In this document: positions 11,054-24,100 of the stretch, piece by piece | How the letters are laid out: each line of letters begins with the position of its first letter | Numbering within the stretch: position 1 is the first letter of the stretch | Source: Glandiceps talaboti | Lineage: Eukaryota; Hemichordata; Enteropneusta; Spengelidae | Reading direction: 5' to 3' | DNA length: 64,000 nt | Assembly: GCF_964340395.1 (NCBI RefSeq) | Contig: NC_135568.1 | Location: 4,064,803-4,128,802, forward strand | Notes under the pieces: model-generated | The model's input: only the letters and a program-made list of their open reading frames with translations | Databases searched by the model: none | What the model was told of the DNA's origin: nothing | Translations under genes and position numbers: made by a program

Positions 11054-14000
11054 ATGGCAGACCAGTCATATTACTATCGACATCTCACACCGCATGAATT
11101 AAGTGAGTCAGAAATTAAAAGAAGTACGATACTTTTGAAAGAAGGAATGGTGGATGGGAAGCTCCCACCAAGCCGTATTAAGATTCAACTACTTGGGGAC
11201 ACGGGCGCTGGAAAAACAAGCTTGCGAAAAAACCTGATGGGTGAAGCATTTGATCCGGATGAGCCGAAAACAATAGGTATAGACATTCACGAGAGTGTTG
11301 TCGATGAAAGATGGAAAAGTGTTAAGTCGGGCGTTCAAGATTACAAAGCTAGGTTACTTTGGTACATTGCTGTTATTTTGTCGGAAGAAAGACTCGCCCT
11401 GAAAACCAAACACTACAGTATAAAAGTAGACTGGCATATGATCTGGTTTCACTTGACAACGTTCACAATCGCTTCTGTGTTCGGTATCCTCTACCTTAAT
11501 ATGTCAGACCAGCCAAACAGGGTTGCCATCGTTGGATTTCTCTGTTTGGCGGTATTCTGGTGTTTCACTGATAAGATATCGGCATATAGGCTAGGTGGAG
11601 GGTTTGCTATTTTCATGGTGTCACTTGATATGGTACTAGAGAATGGAACAGATATCATTCCTCGGGACAGTACACATATATAGTGATAACAATATATATG
11701 TGTACTATGTACTATGTGTAGCAGTTGTTAGCTTCTTGTTTGGATGCTCTATGGGTGCTGGATTTCGTACAGGGATAGGGATAGCATTTTGTGGTATGCT
11801 TGCACCCAATAGGTCCTTGTCAGGCAGTGCAATGATGGAATATAATTCTGTTGACCACTTAATCTTACTCCTTGGCAGTATTACCGGCGGGATGGTGTAC
11901 ATTGTCACAAAAAATGCATTTCCTTTATTTACACCTCTCAAGAAATGGTCCAGTTGTGTCTTTTCAATCCTACTGCCTGTATTTGCATCAACATTTAGTG
12001 GCTCCTTATTCAAATACACTCGGCTTTTTGCAGCAGCCTTTATCGTTGCCCTTGCAATGTTATCAGGTCTCCCTGTTGGCAGGAGAGTGAATGCATATTT
12101 CAATATAAGTCACATAAGTTTCCTTTGGTTAACAACTATGTTTGGTTGTGTATGTGCGTTGGCTTGCGGTTGGACTTTTCCAAATCCAATGCATTTCAGC
12201 CTCCCTTCGACCATTGCTGTACTTTCCTTCACATCTATGTTATTAGCAGAAATAATTCGGAAGGTATATTACAACCACCCAGCGTGTGTCGATGAAATAA
12301 CAGCCAATATCGTCAAATATGAAGCACTCCATCGAAAACATCTTCCCATGACTTTAGGATTCGGAGACTTTGCAGGTGATGAGTTCTACTATGACATCCA
12401 TCATGCATTTATATCATCTAAAGCACTGTTCTTATTGGTTGTTGACATTCGACTATTTCAACAAATTGGTGACAGGGATGCTGCTCTAAAACGTCTCATA
12501 TTCTGGCTGCATTCAATTTGCACACATGCCATGGATCCGGACTCATTTATCTTTCTGGTTGGGACTAGAAAAAATGATATACCCGAAGCTGACAGAAATA
12601 ACATATCACTTTATCTTAAGATGAAACTGTATGACACAAATTCTATCTACTGTAGTCGGTTGGTACTGAACAGGAAAAATGGAATGCCCCTCTTTACAAT
12701 CGAAAACTCTGTGCGGGGAGATAGGGACCTGGATGGCCTACAACAAGCTATACAGAGGCAGATCAAGCAATTCATGAAATGTAAATTTCCGATAAGATGG
12801 CAACAATTTTATGACTATTTTGTTGGACAGAAGACAGACCAGGAAGGATGGATTAAGATTTGTAGATCTTTTTGGAGAAGACAGAAGCAGAACTCTGAAG
12901 GTGTAGAATTGCATCGGCACATCATTTCTTTCGAAGAAGCCTTCAATGTTGCCAAGGAGCAATGTGGCATTGGAAGTGCAGAAGACATGAGAGCTATGCT
13001 GAAGTACTTTCACCAGTCAGGATACATCATTTATCTTTCTGAAGACCCAATACTGTCACAGTTTGTTATTCTAAAACCCCAATTAATGATAGAAGCGATG
13101 AAACGCATCGTCAGTGTACCTGATGTAAGGCATAGGAAGGATCCAAAAATGGCATCTTCGTGGAACCAGCTGAAAACAAGTGGTGTACTTACTCGTGATT
13201 TGCTTGAGCATATTCTTTGCAACGTCACTGAAGAATTTGAGGTTTTAGAAACCCTATTACAGGCATATGATTTTATCTGTCCTTTGGGAAGAATAGCCAC
13301 TCCATCACATGGCTTCCAAATCGAAAACTACCTTGTGCCATCGATGCTACCAAACTATTGCCAGGTTCAAGATGGTCAAATGTCTCCTCACTTTGGCCCA
13401 TACAAAAGATATTACTTTGACTTCGGGTTTTTCAAACCCGACGCCATCTTTAGTCGACTTGTTTGCAAATGCATGCACATGTCGAGAAATGCTCGGGTCT
13501 TCAAAAATACTGCATCGTTTAATGTTGATGAAGAATTTTCCTGTAGACTTGAATTGAAGGAGAACTTACCTGAACAACACTTCATTCAAGTGGACGTCCG
13601 AGCTGTGCATAATGCCAACCCATTCAGTTATCTTGGAAGATTGAATAACTATGTTGAAGCTATACGAAAGCGAGACTTTTCAAATCTAGACTACACATGT
13701 GGTGTGATGTGTACATATCCACACAGTCATCAAACCCATGATGAAGACAGCCTTATCAAGCGTAAATATCACATACTTCCTTTGGCATCACCTAAGGAGA
13801 AAATCGACTTCCCATTCGCTCAAATAGGGTCAAAGGTTACAAGATTTTGTAATGATGTACCGCAAGAAGTGTTTCTTGGAATTTCAAGACGAGAAGAGAA
13901 CACGAAGGTATTAAATTAAATGAAAATACTAACATTTTAATCAAGCAATTTTCGACTATCTTTTTCTAAGATGGACTCATATGTGTCTTTCGTTTTGACT

Positions 14001-15188
14001 TCGATGTGGTCTCTATTACACTGAAAATATCATTTCATATTCAGAATTAAACGATTGACACATTGATCCCTTTAAAAGTGGCATGTAATATAAAGACGAA
14101 CACTTTCTAAGTAACTCCTGGGTATTGTCATTGTGTCATTGTAAATTGTGTATCTTTTAACCGGCATCAAATCGATGCTTCACAAGTTGAATGATGCTTG
14201 ACAATGGTAAAGATATGCAAATTTGTATTTATTGTATGAACGTCACAAGTTCTTTTGTGAAACAAAAGTCATGAATGTCACATTCGGAATTATACATTAA
14301 GTAGTGCCAACAGCATTTTGGCGTGTATATGGAACGCCAAATTCGTACTTTTGCGAAATGCAGTATTTAAACAAGTGTGTCATTTATTATAAATTATGTG
14401 TTGTTTATCATATAGAAATGTGATTTTATTTTCAATTTTTTTCCCCTAAAAATGTCTTTGAACCTTTTGTTATTCTCAGGACGATGAGCTCGCGTTTGTT
14501 TACACTGATCTGTGCACTGACAAAGATAGCGTCACAAAATATGAAGGTAAAAAACAGTTCAATCAGTTGCATATAGATCGGTTATTTATGCATAGAATGT
14601 ACATTGCTAGCACGATCCGTTGAATGGCTTTGTCATAGTTAATTCGCATTCCCATGGGTAACAGAAGCGAGGTTTCTAAAATTGTGTGATTTATACTTGT
14701 TTCACGAAATAGCTGACAACTTTCTTCCTTTGATTCATTTGTTGACAGAGTTTGAACCTAAGATGTACGACATTTACACTACATGCAGTAAACATGACGA
14801 CAGCTGGGTAAAGGATATCCTAGTACGTGACTTGCAAGTTCGTCTCCACAATCGTGTTGCTGTAAGAGTAAATGCTTACCACCAACCAGAAAGGAATATC
14901 GTCTACTTAAAGAGTTGTCCCTTGCATCTAATTATCATCAGTGAGAGCTCTATGGATGACGAGAGGTGTTCCGAGGAAAGAGAACTTTCATATATGCACC
15001 ATTCCAAAGACAAGACTAAAGTGATCCATGTCTACATCGGTCAGGACAAACGAGTCAGAAATTTGAAGAAAATGTTAGGAGATTCATATCCTTGTGTAGA
15101 TGACTCTGAAATGCAGTTCTTTCAAAACTTACAAGAACACGTTAGTAGGGGCCTATCGTACATAACAATCGTCAGCCATCGAGCTTGA
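11054..15188 (+). CDS. Roc-COR-TIR protein with a multi-pass membrane segment inserted in the GTPase domain; one frameshift
   Basis: Exons: 11054-13907, 14480-14546, 14749-15188 (phases 0 and 1, good GT-AG sites). An in-frame stop at 10997 limits the start to ATG 11036 or 11054. Order: P-loop GDTGAGKTS (residues 48-56), a switch-I-like TIGID, then about 9-10 hydrophobic helices (11430-12270). Next come G3 DFAG (12365-12376), G4-like VGTRKND (about 12557-12577), COR-A (WI…, CGI…ML.YFH, VILKPQ) and COR-B (FDFGFFKPDAIFSRLV). Exon 3 encodes a TIR domain (YDIYTTCSKHDDSWV…, VRVNAYHQPERN BB-loop region, …RCSEERELSY). Reading frame 2 must switch to frame 3 between 11640 and 11683, inside ACATATATAG: a one-base gain or two-base loss. 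Roc-COR proteins are GTP-regulated signalling proteins and TIR domains signal or cleave NAD; a membrane immune-type receptor or adaptor role is inference. It may be functional with a sequencing error, or a recent pseudogene. Confidence 0.87.
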
Positions 15189-17141
15189 ACAACATTTCCC
15201 TCATCATACAGACATACACTTACACGTTGTCACCAACGTCGGGGAGTGAAAAGTCAGTTGTAAGAGGATGGTTAGTATTATAATGGACATGTGGACAAGT
15301 GAAATTTACCAAAGTATAATTGAATTGACTGCGCAAGTATGCATGTACCACGAACTGCAGAATGCTAAAACAAGAAGTGTTAATCTGTACTACCTCGAAT
15401 TTTGTATCACGGGAATTGCTTGACACATTTTCCAGTAACTTGTTCCATTTGTACTAGTGAGTACATTTCCCCATTGTCACAAAGGCAGTTGGCAAACACA
15501 CAGAATCAGTTTGATATAAATGTGGATAGTCAGCAATGAATATTACCTTAAATAATTGTACATAAAGCTTTTAAAATATGTTTGTTTTCTTTGGTTCAAA
15601 TCGATAATTTATAAAACTACATAGCCAACAAAGGAAGGGTTAGTCATTGAAATCGTGTATATATTGAAACAAAAAGTGAGAAGTCGTTTAATTATCAGGT
15701 ATTATAGACCTACATACTATCTATATTTACCACCGCCGTAAAACTACATACCTCTTTGCGGCACCGTCCAAAACGCATGCGCAACGCCAATAGGAAAAGT
15801 CTGCGTCTGCGGAAAAATGTGCTCTGACTCGAAAGAATGCAATTTGCCAAAGTAACTGTATTGACATGTTGAATTAGTCATTATATCTGTTAAGTTCATA
15901 AAATTGATGATACACAATCGGTTACCATGGTAACATATTTCGAGACATACCAGTTTAAACTGCTTTGAAAATAATGTGCAATCCAAAGAATTAATTTATA
16001 AATCTAATTGAACATGACGCATGAGCATGATACATGTACTGTGACGTTTTACATCACGACTTTTAATTTACGTCGGGATATTTAAAGGGGAATTCATATA
16101 TCTGTTAGGGTAACTTGTTCTCCATATTAAACGGCATTTGTGCGCATTCTTAGCATAATTAACAAACAAACAAATTCGCTTTTTCTTTTCATTTATGAAA
16201 AGACTTACGACCTCGACAACAAAAACAAATAAAGAAGTTGTTGATGACACAGTTTCATGTTTGTTGATAAATGATAAGTTCATTAGTGTATTTGTTATTT
16301 ATGGATGTATGCACTTGTTATGAATAATACTTTGAATGATGAATAAACCGTCCATGGCCACTTATAATTGCTTGCCCAGACAGTGTTACATGTATTTTAA
16401 GTGTGTGGTGAGGTTGCCAGCTATTATAAACCATAGACCCTCCACTATGCATAAACATTATTCACACACTTGTACAATTGTTTAGCGTATAAAAGCATCC
16501 TCCACTGAGGGAGGATAGACAAATAAAAGATACCCCGCAAAGAGTTGCATAATTTCCATAAATTAAGACGGTTAAAAATGGTTAATTACAACGGTTAAAA
16601 TAACAATATAAGTAATTCCCGACGCTTTCCCAATAAAATATTTTAATTCACTTCCTCCTTGTATACGTCATTATTACTACTGCCCTCAACGTTAATATTG
16701 CTACATTTTACCCTGATATAGTTGACCAGGAATCATGTTATAAACATAGCTAATCTTTCGAATTATTTTTTTTAAATGACTCATAAAGGCAACGATCCTG
16801 AAATCTGTACAGGTCAGTTACACTATGCTGTGATTTGAACGTTTTGTTTTATAACGACGTTATTTTAAAAAAAATGAAATTCAGTGACTAATGATTTTCT
16901 AGAGGTTCATGAGTTTCTTAGCATATGTATGATTTGTGATGAACCATGAACTATGTATGCAGATTATTTATCTAACCAGTCTGATTTTTATCTTTTACCT
17001 TTATTTCTGTTCCACTTTTTGATGAAAATCGTAGCCGGCATGACTGGTAAGATCAATATCAAGATCGTTCGATGCACTTCTACTTAGTCTTCAATATTCT
17101 TCGTAGTATAGGGATTCAGATTTTGAAATTTCAGAACAGTC
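15189..17141. other. Intergenic region after the Roc-COR-TIR gene
   Basis: No supported exon. Contains the clustered promoter-type motifs listed separately at 15773-15934. Remaining open frames are short and AT-rich. Confidence 0.5.
15773..15934. promoter_or_regulatory. NRF1 + CCAAT + perfect X-box (RFX) motif cluster
   Basis: Within 160 bp there are an NRF1-type palindrome (ACGCATGCGCA, 15773-15783), a CCAAT box (15787-15791) and a perfect palindromic X-box GTTACCATGGTAAC (15921-15934). RFX factors bind X-boxes in ciliary-gene promoters, often with NF-Y. The nearest ciliary gene, tmem237, starts 2.2 kb downstream at 18151. It could be an enhancer, an alternative promoter for that gene, or the promoter of an unseen transcript. 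The motifs are visible; function is inference. Confidence 0.45.
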
Positions 17142-17330
<189 letters not shown>

Positions 17331-18121
17331 TAATTGATTGATTGTTTGATTGATTAATTAATATTACTATTTATTATTGACGTCAAATGCAAATATAGTG
17401 TACTACTCGATAGATGACTAGATTCCTAAACATGATCCGTAGATTTGTTCCTTTAAAGACAATTTTGTCATCCTGTTGCATCCCTACGGTATAGAAACTC
17501 TACGTTCGTAAGTAAATATTTGATGGAAAAGTATTAGTCCAAGTTAACTAGCTTCCGCCACCAACGAATCCATGAATCGGGTTCCTCTCCACTCTGAACG
17601 ATAATATTCTGGAAGATTCAAACCATACGTTTGATGAATATGTTACACTAGAACTTCGATTGGCTTCATTTCAATTGTATAACCACAGAATAGTCGCCCA
17701 GACAAAATCAATGTTCAAGAATAATATCAAACTCCATCGGACCAAGTAAAGTTTGAGCTGCTTTGGAAACGTGTACACGTAATGACAGGCATGGAAAGTG
17801 TTTCTTTTTCCTGAGTTTAATTTTTTTTTGTTCTGACTTAGAGCGCCCACAGTTGTCCCAAAACTGTCTTGACAGCAAACTGGCATCAAACATCCCCTAT
17901 AAACGAGACAGAAACAGTAATTTGATTAAGTGTTAAATACAATTGTGACAGTATTCTTCTTTTTTTTTTGATTGACGGTTTTTGTTGGATGTCATCGTGA
18001 TGAGAGAATCTGAGGCTCAATATGAGACTAGTCTCACATTGTCCTCTAAATGTGAATTGATCTGAGACCAGACTCTCGCCGTTGAGGGCTCACTGTGTCA
18101 CCGGTTAAAATTATAGTCTTG

Positions 18122-18158
18122 TGCGCATGCTTAATCATTGGAATTTCAAAATGGCGGC
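18122..18158 (+). promoter_or_regulatory. Core promoter of tmem237: NRF1-like site and YY1/TISU-like start
   Basis: TGCGCATGC (18122-18130) resembles NRF1. The start codon sits in CAAAATGGCGGC (18147-18158), which matches the YY1 box and, with one mismatch, the TISU element (SAASATGGCGGC) known to direct initiation from very short 5' leaders. A weak RFX half-site (GTCACC) lies about 50 bp further upstream. Together they suggest a TATA-less, broadly expressed promoter with a short 5' UTR. Confidence 0.45.
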
Positions 18159-21100
18159 GGCAGTGGTGAGTATTTGTGGTCTCTCAACTTAAGTTTATAT
18201 TTTAAAGACTGCTCCATTTTGATTGCAGTAAAATAAGGAACAGCATTGATTACTATTATTTCGGTATGTATACATCTGAATTCCCATGCTGACTGTCACG
18301 AATGCGTCATTCTAAGCCCGAGAACGGGAGTCGTACAGATCGTAACTATCAATATCATAACATAACATTAACAACATCAACATATTTGAAGATACAGAGG
18401 ATTGTACGTTGAAAGTTTTAGTGGACAATTAATTACCAGTCGAACTATTTAACTAGATATCATTGAATTTATGCAGTGCAACATCTACAAGTTATCTCTT
18501 AATTCGCAATACGTGCACTTTACTACATGTGTGTGTTCTCAAGTTTGCTAATGCAAAGTTTACATGATGTACTGTACATTGTGTTTACGTTTTAGGCGAC
18601 ATCATCGAAACCGAGATCTTTACCGCCGCTGACATCAGGGAGCGACCCAGGTATGTAATATTTTAATCTCCCATTGCAAGAGTACTCTGTTGTTTGAAGT
18701 AAGCAGGTTTTGACGTTTTAACCTGTGTTTCATTTGGTCGTTTTGTGTTCCTTTCTTTCGAGGCTCAGGTACAATTGTACTATTCAACACCGCTGTTCCC
18801 CATGAAATATTACACATCATTGTTAACAACTTACATAAAGTTTTTGTGTGTCTAGTTGTGGCAACTATAGCATTATATTCAGATTGTTATTTACGATATT
18901 TTGCTTGGCTGTAAATACAAAGGTCATTATTTCAAACCTGACCAGAATATTACACTACGCAAACACATACAAACATTTTATTAGACATGTAAGTAACTTA
19001 GTTAGCCATGTATGGTGGTATAAATCTAATATTGGGTTTGCATGGGGGGGGGGGGGCAGCTTGAATCACAGAGTGACGTCATGGTTGCAAACAGTACACA
19101 CGTGACACGTGTATACATTTTGTGCAAGCAATAAAATCTATCAATTTGAGCAATTCTGACAGTAACCGTGCTCTGCTGATGTTCGTTTCATTCTTTTGGC
19201 TGTTCAAAACCAGTTATATCTTTGTCCTGTGTGGCATTAAACTCTGTGTGCTCTCCTACCAGGTTGAATGTGCTGCCCACAATGTTATCAGGATTGACAT
19301 CATTGGTAAATTGTTGCAGCTTCTACAGAATATCTTCCAGCACATTGCTATAGGTCTCTGTTGGGGTTATTTTTATGATTTCATAGTCTTCTAAAATATT
19401 ACTTTAGTGAACAAAAATAACTGACTTCTGTTTTCAGAAGAATTTCTTTACATGTAGTATATTCCACTGTAACAGTTATGCTTTAAAAAATAATTGCCCT
19501 ACTCATAAATTCCTGCCTACAGAACCTGGCTTAGCTGCAAAAAGTGGTAAACGCAAGAAAAAGAAGAAGCCAACATCAGAAGGTACTGGACTGCACTAAT
19601 TATAGAAGTATTGTAAAATGTTTGTAGGCAAACCAGAGTGTAGGAGTTGAAATATGGGATATAAAATCTGTTATAGTATCAGATTCCAAGAACTAAAGAT
19701 CGTTTAACACTAGACTGTAAGATATGTCTTGTCGCTCAGCCCTCATCGGCCTGCTATGAAAGGGGGCCCGGTTGACTGATGTGTGAGTGCACCCTCAGCC
19801 TGTCACGGTGTAACTTACAGACTAGTTTTTTTGCCAGATCGAAAGGATACAATTGGTACATTTTTATATACGTACATGTTTACATGTATATACGTGTGTA
19901 TGTGTACAAAAACAGCTATAAACATCAGGTCAAGTTTTGCAAGCTGCATTAAATTAGGCATCCCTCAATGTGAAACCAAATCTGATGTTTACAGCTGTTT
20001 TTTGTACTTAGTTATTTATTGCAAAAGTTACACAAGCAGAGTCCATAAATGGTTTCCTGGATGGTTTACAAAAAATACCCCATATTTCTTTTCAGGTGTT
20101 GAAACCAGTGATTCACCTGCAACTGGAAGTACCAGTCGCCACAATGCTGCAGAAGAACGAGAGGCTGAAGACAAACTTCCGTCTCTTTCTGGAAGCAGTG
20201 AAAATATTCTGAGTGAGACTCCAAGAAAAAGAAAGAAGAAGATGACATCAGCTAAACTTCGACATGGATATGACTTTGAAAGTGGTGCTGAAGGTAAAAT
20301 TATCTGTACTTGTTTTGAAATAAAAGATTTTAAGGAATACTGTTACAGGTCATTTGGTTATTTATTTTGTGTCAGAGATGCAAGCATTGTTCAATGCAGG
20401 TGCTTTGATGGTGCAACAACAACAGTACATCAATGCATCACCCCAATTGTGCAAGAATGATCCTTTTGTGATGCGCACACTCAGGTGATGTTTTCTATGT
20501 GCTGGACTGTACTATAACACAACCCCATGACAAGCTAGTGCAAGTGTGGTGTACTCAGGGATTTTGCATGAGTGATTGCAGTATTCTCTGCGCCTGTACT
20601 TTCACGATATAGCGAGTGAATGTGCAGCAGAAAACACTGCAAGCACGAGAGCAAATACCTTGCCCACTGAGTACCCACACTGGAACTAGGGGTTCTGTTA
20701 TTATTGCATATGTTTGTCTGAAGCGGCAAAATTTCCATAAAAAAGCATGAACATCATATAGCAAGGTCATGTGATTTCAAGTGTAGAGAACGATCACGTT
20801 GTCATTTGCATGCAAGTATGCAATAATGTTTTTGGTATTGCACTGAAGTGAAAATACCACTACTATTTACTATGCGCTCACACCAATGGTAGTGCAAGTA
20901 ATCTCTGGTCTATATGTAATAATATATATAAAGTTTCAGTGCATAGACTTGAGATGATTTCAGACAAAGCTTTAAAGTGACACACTTAGAAAATAGTTTT
21001 TCTATGGAGAACATCCTATAAGAGCATAATCTTAAGAAAAAAAATGTTTTCACTTCATAACAGAAAATGTTTCATAAGACATATAGATTAGTTCTTTCAA

Positions 21101-24100
21101 CAGTTCATAGACCCTTCATCAACGTTGGTGGTGGTGGTGGTGGTGGTGGGGGGGGGGGGTCTATGAACTGTTTATTTAATCATGTACTTGTATGACAAAA
21201 AATACATTTCTGTATAACAAGTGTTCATACTACATGTATGAACTGATTGGCATTGCCATGAGAAAAATGTCTGTAATTACGAGAGATATGTTTATAAGCT
21301 TAGCTCTACAATTTATGTTTGCCATCTTATATGTATCATTACAGCAGAGTTGAGAGGCTCTGGTCAAATCAACAATTTGAAGTCTTCACCCAGTGCAAGA
21401 AGGAGGAGAGTCAAAGGTATGAAGTCTACATATTTGCTACTAATTTGTATTTCACAAAATTATTTGCAATGTACAATGTCTATGTCTGGAATGTTAGAAG
21501 TATTGAAAATTTGATCACATGCCAAATGGAATCATGACTACCCAATTTAGAAATTAAGGACTATAAGTCTATGTGAATGAACCTGGAATTGATATCGGCA
21601 GACTGTGCTTAATTTAAATAATTGCCCTTTAATTAATTTGTGTATACAGTGTAAAGTATAAGTATATTGATTTCAGAATCTGGCAGCAGTTCAAAGAGAG
21701 TACCAAGATCAATAAGTGATGAAATACTACAACAGGAACAAAATGGTAGTATAGAAACACCTAGAGAAACACCAAGGAAGAAAAGCAAGCCAAAACCAAA
21801 AGGTAATATAAGTATTTATGACTTACTATTGTTACAACAATGTTTGACTAATTGTATCTCTTAGCCTGTCTCAAGCTGTGCTAAAACTACTTACTAGTAT
21901 AGCAGCAAGTTCCTCTTTTGATCACAGTGTAATCTTCACTCGCCTCGATCGAGTCGCTAGACGAACCCTTAGGACACAAGTACTTTCCAGCTGAATTAAG
22001 AAAAATATTGGGGAATGATATAATTATACCTCGTCAAGCATGATTCATGCAAAATCTGGAAAAGTAATTTGGAATGTTTTGACTCATATTTTGGGCACCA
22101 CATAACCAGTGATGCAGACATGAGTTGTTGTGACGTAGAACTACCAGGGTATATAATCCATATTTTCTGTTCAAAGACAATATCTTGGTGTGCATGGTAT
22201 ATATTGTATGTACAGTAGACTTTTCTTAATAACCATATGTGATGTGTGCATACTGTTTTCTTTCTAAAAACTTAGTCATGGTAAATTTAAATTAGTACAT
22301 GTATTGTCATTAACATTTTTGTCCTGTTCATATGAAGATCATTGTAAGTTTTACAGCTGTATATACATTTCCAAGTGCATACGTTTAGAAAAATAAAGAA
22401 GACTTAATTCTCAGTACCTGAAATAGAATATTACTGCCTAGGTGCTTGATAAAAGTAATGTACATTCAATTTCTTGGTTGGCACCATAGCTTCCACTCCA
22501 CACGCTTCACATGCATAATTTACTATAAGTATAAATGCAAGTGAGAATAAGTCGACCTTCTTATTCTATTTTGACCCTCTAGCTTGAGGTAGAAAGCTGT
22601 TGTAGGTACTGAGAATTGGCTATGTTATGTAAATCTAATGTTTGAAGCACATGTTTGTACATTAGTGATTTCTTAGCAATGGAGTTGTACAGATTAGATA
22701 GGATTGGTCATTTGTTCAGGACCAGCTTTTCTTTATCTCTGCCTGACAATTGTTTTTCTCTGCCCAAAATTCAATCCTAGACTGTCATGGACCTTAAAGA
22801 TGAGTATGTGTATTCAGCAATATTGTAGGATTTAAAAGACATAATAGTTTCACAAAGCACCCTTATGGTTGTGTTTAAGTACTTACTGTAAGTACATGTA
22901 TGTTTTTACAGAAGATAGTCCAGAAGGTGGAGATGAAGGAGGTGAAACATCCAGAACACCGAGGTCTAAACCACCGTCAGGAAGAAAACAGAAGAAAAAG
23001 AAAACACCAAGGTAACATAACTTAGGGTTGCTGAGCTGTTAACTCATTGATCTCTTGAAGTCTTACCACTGCAGTCATGGTTCAAACCTACCCAGCTCTA
23101 GCTGAGCTTGGCTAACAACTCTGTATTGTGATAACAAAGTGTGACCAATGGAGTTAAAATTACAGGGGGAACATTTTTTTCAGGGTTATCGGTAAATGAT
23201 GGTAACATGTTAACTGATGGGTCTAAACACTACATTGTATGTGTGTAAAGTTGGTAGAATTTAACTATTGTGACAGGAAGTTTGGGTATTGTACAGTGGT
23301 AGAGATATTTCTAAAAATATGCAAAATAAGTCAGGACTAGAAAGAAGCAGAAATACATGGCACAAAGACTACTAAACATCATATCCACACTACCAAATGT
23401 GTAAGGTGGTAAGCTATTAGTCCAATGGAAATCCGCAAATTTTTTTTTAGCTGAAACAGTTCTCCTAGCAAGCATAAAAGTTAAATCCAAGCCCTGACTG
23501 TCTGTATTGTTTTGTTGTTACAGGGTTGCCATGTCAGCGGACGATGACTATCAAGCTGATGGAGAAGGTATGCTAATTCATCTACTGTATGATAGCACTC
23601 TTTATAATACACTTCAGTGATTGGCTTAGACTATGTCATGTGATAAAGACTAGTGGCTTGTATTGACCTCAATTTGCATACAGACGGCATATTCTTTTTC
23701 TACTTTCCATAGGGCACTACTACTGCATTACAGGAGTTCTATCAATGTTTTGCTTTGACTTTGGAAAGAATACATGCCTGGGAATGTGATTTGTTATGAA
23801 ACACTGAGAGCCTGGTCTTATTCGGGCTCTAGTAAATGTCTTAACCCCACGTGTTGTTACAATGTGTGTAGCAACTATTCCCTTGGCTTTCCCTGCATAA
23901 CAGCACTTGAGGTGATAGGTGTCTACTAGTGCCATCGTAGCCAGGCAATAAGTGTATGATATAGACTGGCATGTATTGATACATATTCATCTGTGTTGTT
24001 GTGATGAACTCATAGTTTATATTTTTGTCGATTTCAGTATCTGTTGATTTCATGGTCCATGATGAAGATTTGATAACACAAGACAAAGACAGAGCTACTG

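Noticed and set aside
11640-11690. A very short intron explaining the frame change
   Set aside because: The only GT…AG pair here (14 nt) is far below spliceable length and does not restore the frame.
11643-13919. A separate gene starting at ATG 11643, independent of the upstream frame
   Set aside because: The upstream frame supplies the P-loop and first membrane helices, and this frame supplies G3, G4 and COR. Overlap of the two open frames marks one frameshifted gene.
19783-20460. 225-residue plus-strand frame
   Set aside because: Only 20096-20293 (tmem237 exon 4) is coding. The rest is intron read-through.
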